DNA of 6,918 nucleotides from Alphaproteobacteria bacterium (GTDB lineage: Bacteria > Pseudomonadota > Alphaproteobacteria > Micavibrionales > Micavibrionaceae). The first letter of the stretch is position 1. Each line of letters opens with the position of its first letter. The notes below the pieces were generated by a model. The model saw nothing but the letters and a program-made list of their open reading frames with translations, had not been told where the DNA came from and did not search any database. The position numbers were made by a program, and so were the translations under genes. Location: NCBI GenBank assembly GCA_016763095.1, contig JAESUK010000087.1:1-6918 (forward strand), read 5' to 3'. This document shows positions 5,377 to 6,918 of this stretch, piece after piece.

Positions 5377-6031
5377 AGACAATAATTTTAAGCGCTGTTT
5401 CGAGAACTTGCTTGGCATCCATTTTAGATGTTTCCAAAATAACCGCGTTATCTGCGGGGACGGTTGGCGCAATGGATCGCCCAATATCACGTCCATCACG
5501 AATATGAAGCTGTTTCAAAATTTCATCATAATCAGCATCCACGCCCTTATCATGGAGCTGTTTAAAACGGCGTTTGGCACGCACATCTGCGTTGGCATCA
5601 ATAAAAAACTTTACGTCAGCATCGGGACATATAACTGTTCCAATGTCACGTCCTTCCATAACGACACCCACACATGCCTCATCAGTTTGCCCATGTTTAG
5701 AGAAGTTCTTTTGAAGGTCGAGGAGGATATCCCTGACAGCTTGAACGGCGGCAACTTCTGACGCACCTTTGGAAACTGCTTCCGTACGAATAGCAGGATC
5801 ATCTTGAAGGGATAAATCATATTGCTTATGCAGAAGCTTTGCTGCTTTGATCGCATCATCGGCAATGGACGGGTCCAAACCCTGATCTAAAGCGGTTTTT
5901 GCTACACCGCGATATAACGCACCTGTGTCCATATAATCAAAGCCCATCTTTGCCGCAATTTTAGAGGCAAGTGTGCCTTTCCCACTCGCGGTGGGACCAT
6001 CAATCGTAATAATAAAGACTGAGTTGCTCAT
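5354..6031 (-). CDS. cmk: Cytidylate kinase
   Basis: Cytidylate kinase (225 residues) transfers phosphate from ATP to CMP or dCMP in pyrimidine nucleotide salvage and recycling, in the cytosol. The Walker A loop IDGPTASGKGT spans about 10-20 with Lys18. DTGALYR (35-41) is the family's NMP-binding motif. EGRDIGTVICPDADVKFF (126-143) is the conserved central segment. RDGRDIGRSIAP (178-189) is the lid and substrate motif with Arg178, Asp182 and Arg185. Length and the C-terminal helix are normal. The start ATG at 6029-6031 lies 9 bases after the aroA stop, and AGGA of the ribosome site overlaps that stop codon, indicating coupled expression with aroA. Its stop at 5354-5356 lies inside the end of the convergent HExxH gene. 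I see no hairpin with a U-tract just after cmk. Confidence 0.95.
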   Translation of the reverse strand: MSNSVFIITIDGPTASGKGTLASKIAAKMGFDYMDTGALYRGVAKTALDQGLDPSIADDAIKAAKLLHKQYDLSLQDDPAIRTEAVSKGASEVAAVQAVRDILLDLQKNFSKHGQTDEACVGVVMEGRDIGTVICPDADVKFFIDANADVRAKRRFKQLHDKGVDADYDEILKQLHIRDGRDIGRSIAPTVPADNAVILETSKMDAKQVLETALKIIVSKYTPQY

Positions 6032-6040
6032 CCTATAATC

Positions 6041-6858
6041 CTAGAAAATTTGCGTAATAACTTCATTTGAATAATCAAGCCCGTCATCTTCATCATCTTC
6101 ATCCGTAGATTTGAAGTCAGCACCGATGTCATTCATATCTTCAATGAATCTTGGGAAAGATGTAAGGATAGGCTCTGCATCATCAATCGTTACAGGCTCT
6201 TGTGCCACCAATCCCAAAACTAAGAAGCTCATCGCGATGCGGTATCAAGTGCTGTCTCAATAACCGCGCCACCTTTTGGCGCTGTCCCTGTTCCATATAT
6301 AGTAAGTGTGTCTTCGCCTTCTTCAAGCTTTACCCCACAGGCTTCCAATCCTTTTGCCATAACGGCAAGGCGATCACTTTCTTTGACGCGAAGCTCCGCT
6401 AAGCCACTCATAACACTTGTGCCTTCCGCACAAGATGCGGCAACGGCAAAGATTGGGAATTCATCAATCATAGAGGCCACACGGCTCTCTGGAACTGTCA
6501 CGCCCTTGAGTGCACTGCCCTTGATAATAAGATCGGCGACTTGCTCGCCACCTTGTTCGCGTTTGTTTTTAAACGTGATGTCTGCACCCATATCAATAAG
6601 GGTTTCATAAAGCCCAAAGCGGCGGGCGTTGATTCCGATATTATTTAACCTTACTTCTGATCCCTCACATAGTAATGCTGCCACAGTTGGAAAAGCCGCT
6701 GAACTTGGATCGGCAGGAACATCAATGGCACAGCCCTCTAATGTCTGCCCACCCTCTATTGTGATCTCTAAATCATCTGTAGTGATCTCAACACCAAAAG
6801 CTTTTAACATGCTTTCTGTGTAATCTCGTGTTGGTTCAAGCTCTGTAATGTCGAGTTG
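6041..6858 (-). CDS. aroA: 3-phosphoshikimate 1-carboxyvinyltransferase (EPSP synthase), 5'-truncated and frameshifted
   Basis: AroA joins shikimate-3-phosphate and phosphoenolpyruvate to EPSP, the sixth step of the shikimate pathway. About the last 60% is present, in two frames. The upstream frame (to a TGA at 6229-6231) carries TRDYTESMLKAFG, the DPSSAAFPTVAALL segment, SMIDEFP with the catalytic-position Asp, and LRVKESDR with the catalytic-position Glu. It breaks just after IETALD. The expected DHRIAMSFLVLG signature is restored by adding one base on the plus strand between 6243 and 6244 (GCGGTATCAAG instead of GCGGTGATCAAG). The second frame, MSFLVLGLVAQEPVTIDDA and onward, runs to a TAG at 6041-6043 and ends in an unusual acidic tail (DEDDEDDG). 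Wording is closest to class II, CP4-type alphaproteobacterial enzymes. Because everything else is conserved, a sequencing error is as likely as a pseudogene. The N-terminal part is missing beyond about 6858. Confidence 0.9.
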
Positions 6859-6918
6859 CTCGCTACCGGCGGCGGTGCCCCCGGCCTCGGGCGCTTGGTC
6901 TGCGCCCTCGATCTTCAG
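6859..6918. other. GC-rich terminal stretch of foreign appearance
   Basis: By hand count about 45 of these 60 bases are G or C, far above the neighbouring aroA. The aroA frame stays open and would read LKIEGADQAPEAGGTAAGSE, which does not resemble the AGLN-type sequence expected at this point of AroA. It is therefore probably not aroA and may be a chimeric end. I cannot identify its source. Confidence 0.5.

Noticed and set aside
5282..5761. Plus-strand frame of 159 residues across the start of the cmk region
   Set aside because: It is the antisense of cmk, which has all kinase motifs; no ribosome site or known motif is seen.
6041..6232. Possible separate small acidic protein beginning MSFLVLGL
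   Set aside because: It is the C-terminal part of AroA displaced by a one-base frameshift, not an independent gene.

Overview
The window looks like a piece of an AT-leaning alphaproteobacterial chromosome, probably from an uncultured organism or a metagenome assembly. The evidence is the minus-strand housekeeping order aroA - cmk - rpsA - ihfB - lapA, the class II (CP4-like) wording of the AroA fragment, and a six-domain S1 protein ending in an SGASLGDILGAAL-type tail. The genus cannot be named from this sequence.

Layout, left to right. Positions 1-137 carry, on the plus strand, the C-terminal end of an enolase-superfamily dipeptide epimerase. It fuses at about 123-137 to the beginning of a minus-strand gyrB, so both genes are cut; this looks like a chimeric join. 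A divergent promoter region (456-647) separates gyrB from a plus-strand gene (648-1664) that I recognise as an enlarged, divergent HD-domain phosphohydrolase of the HDDC2/YfbR type. It converges on lapA (1680-2018), and one palindrome holds both stop codons. Next on the minus strand come ihfB (2038-2325), a strong bidirectional terminator (2440-2468) and rpsA (2496-4211). A second plus-strand gene (4462-5376) sits between rpsA and cmk. It encodes an unfamiliar protein with an HExxH motif, probably a zinc metallopeptidase. Its 3' end overlaps the 3' end of cmk (5354-6031). Upstream of cmk is aroA (6041 to about 6858), which lacks its 5' part and carries a one-base frameshift at about 6243/6244. 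The last 60 bases or so are very GC-rich and look foreign.

The minus-strand genes serve core functions: chorismate synthesis (AroA), CMP/dCMP phosphorylation (Cmk), translation initiation (S1), DNA bending (IHF-beta), envelope assembly (LapA) and DNA supercoiling (GyrB). The two plus-strand genes are the accessory content. Each is a single gene with its own TTGACA-type promoter, placed antisense to the housekeeping genes. The second splits the usually adjacent cmk-rpsA pair.

I see no CRISPR array, insertion sequence, tRNA, rRNA or recognisable defence cluster. The points most worth following are the two orphan plus-strand enzymes, the antisense arrangement of the second inside the cmk-rpsA unit, the shared-stop palindrome, and the integrity of both ends and of aroA.
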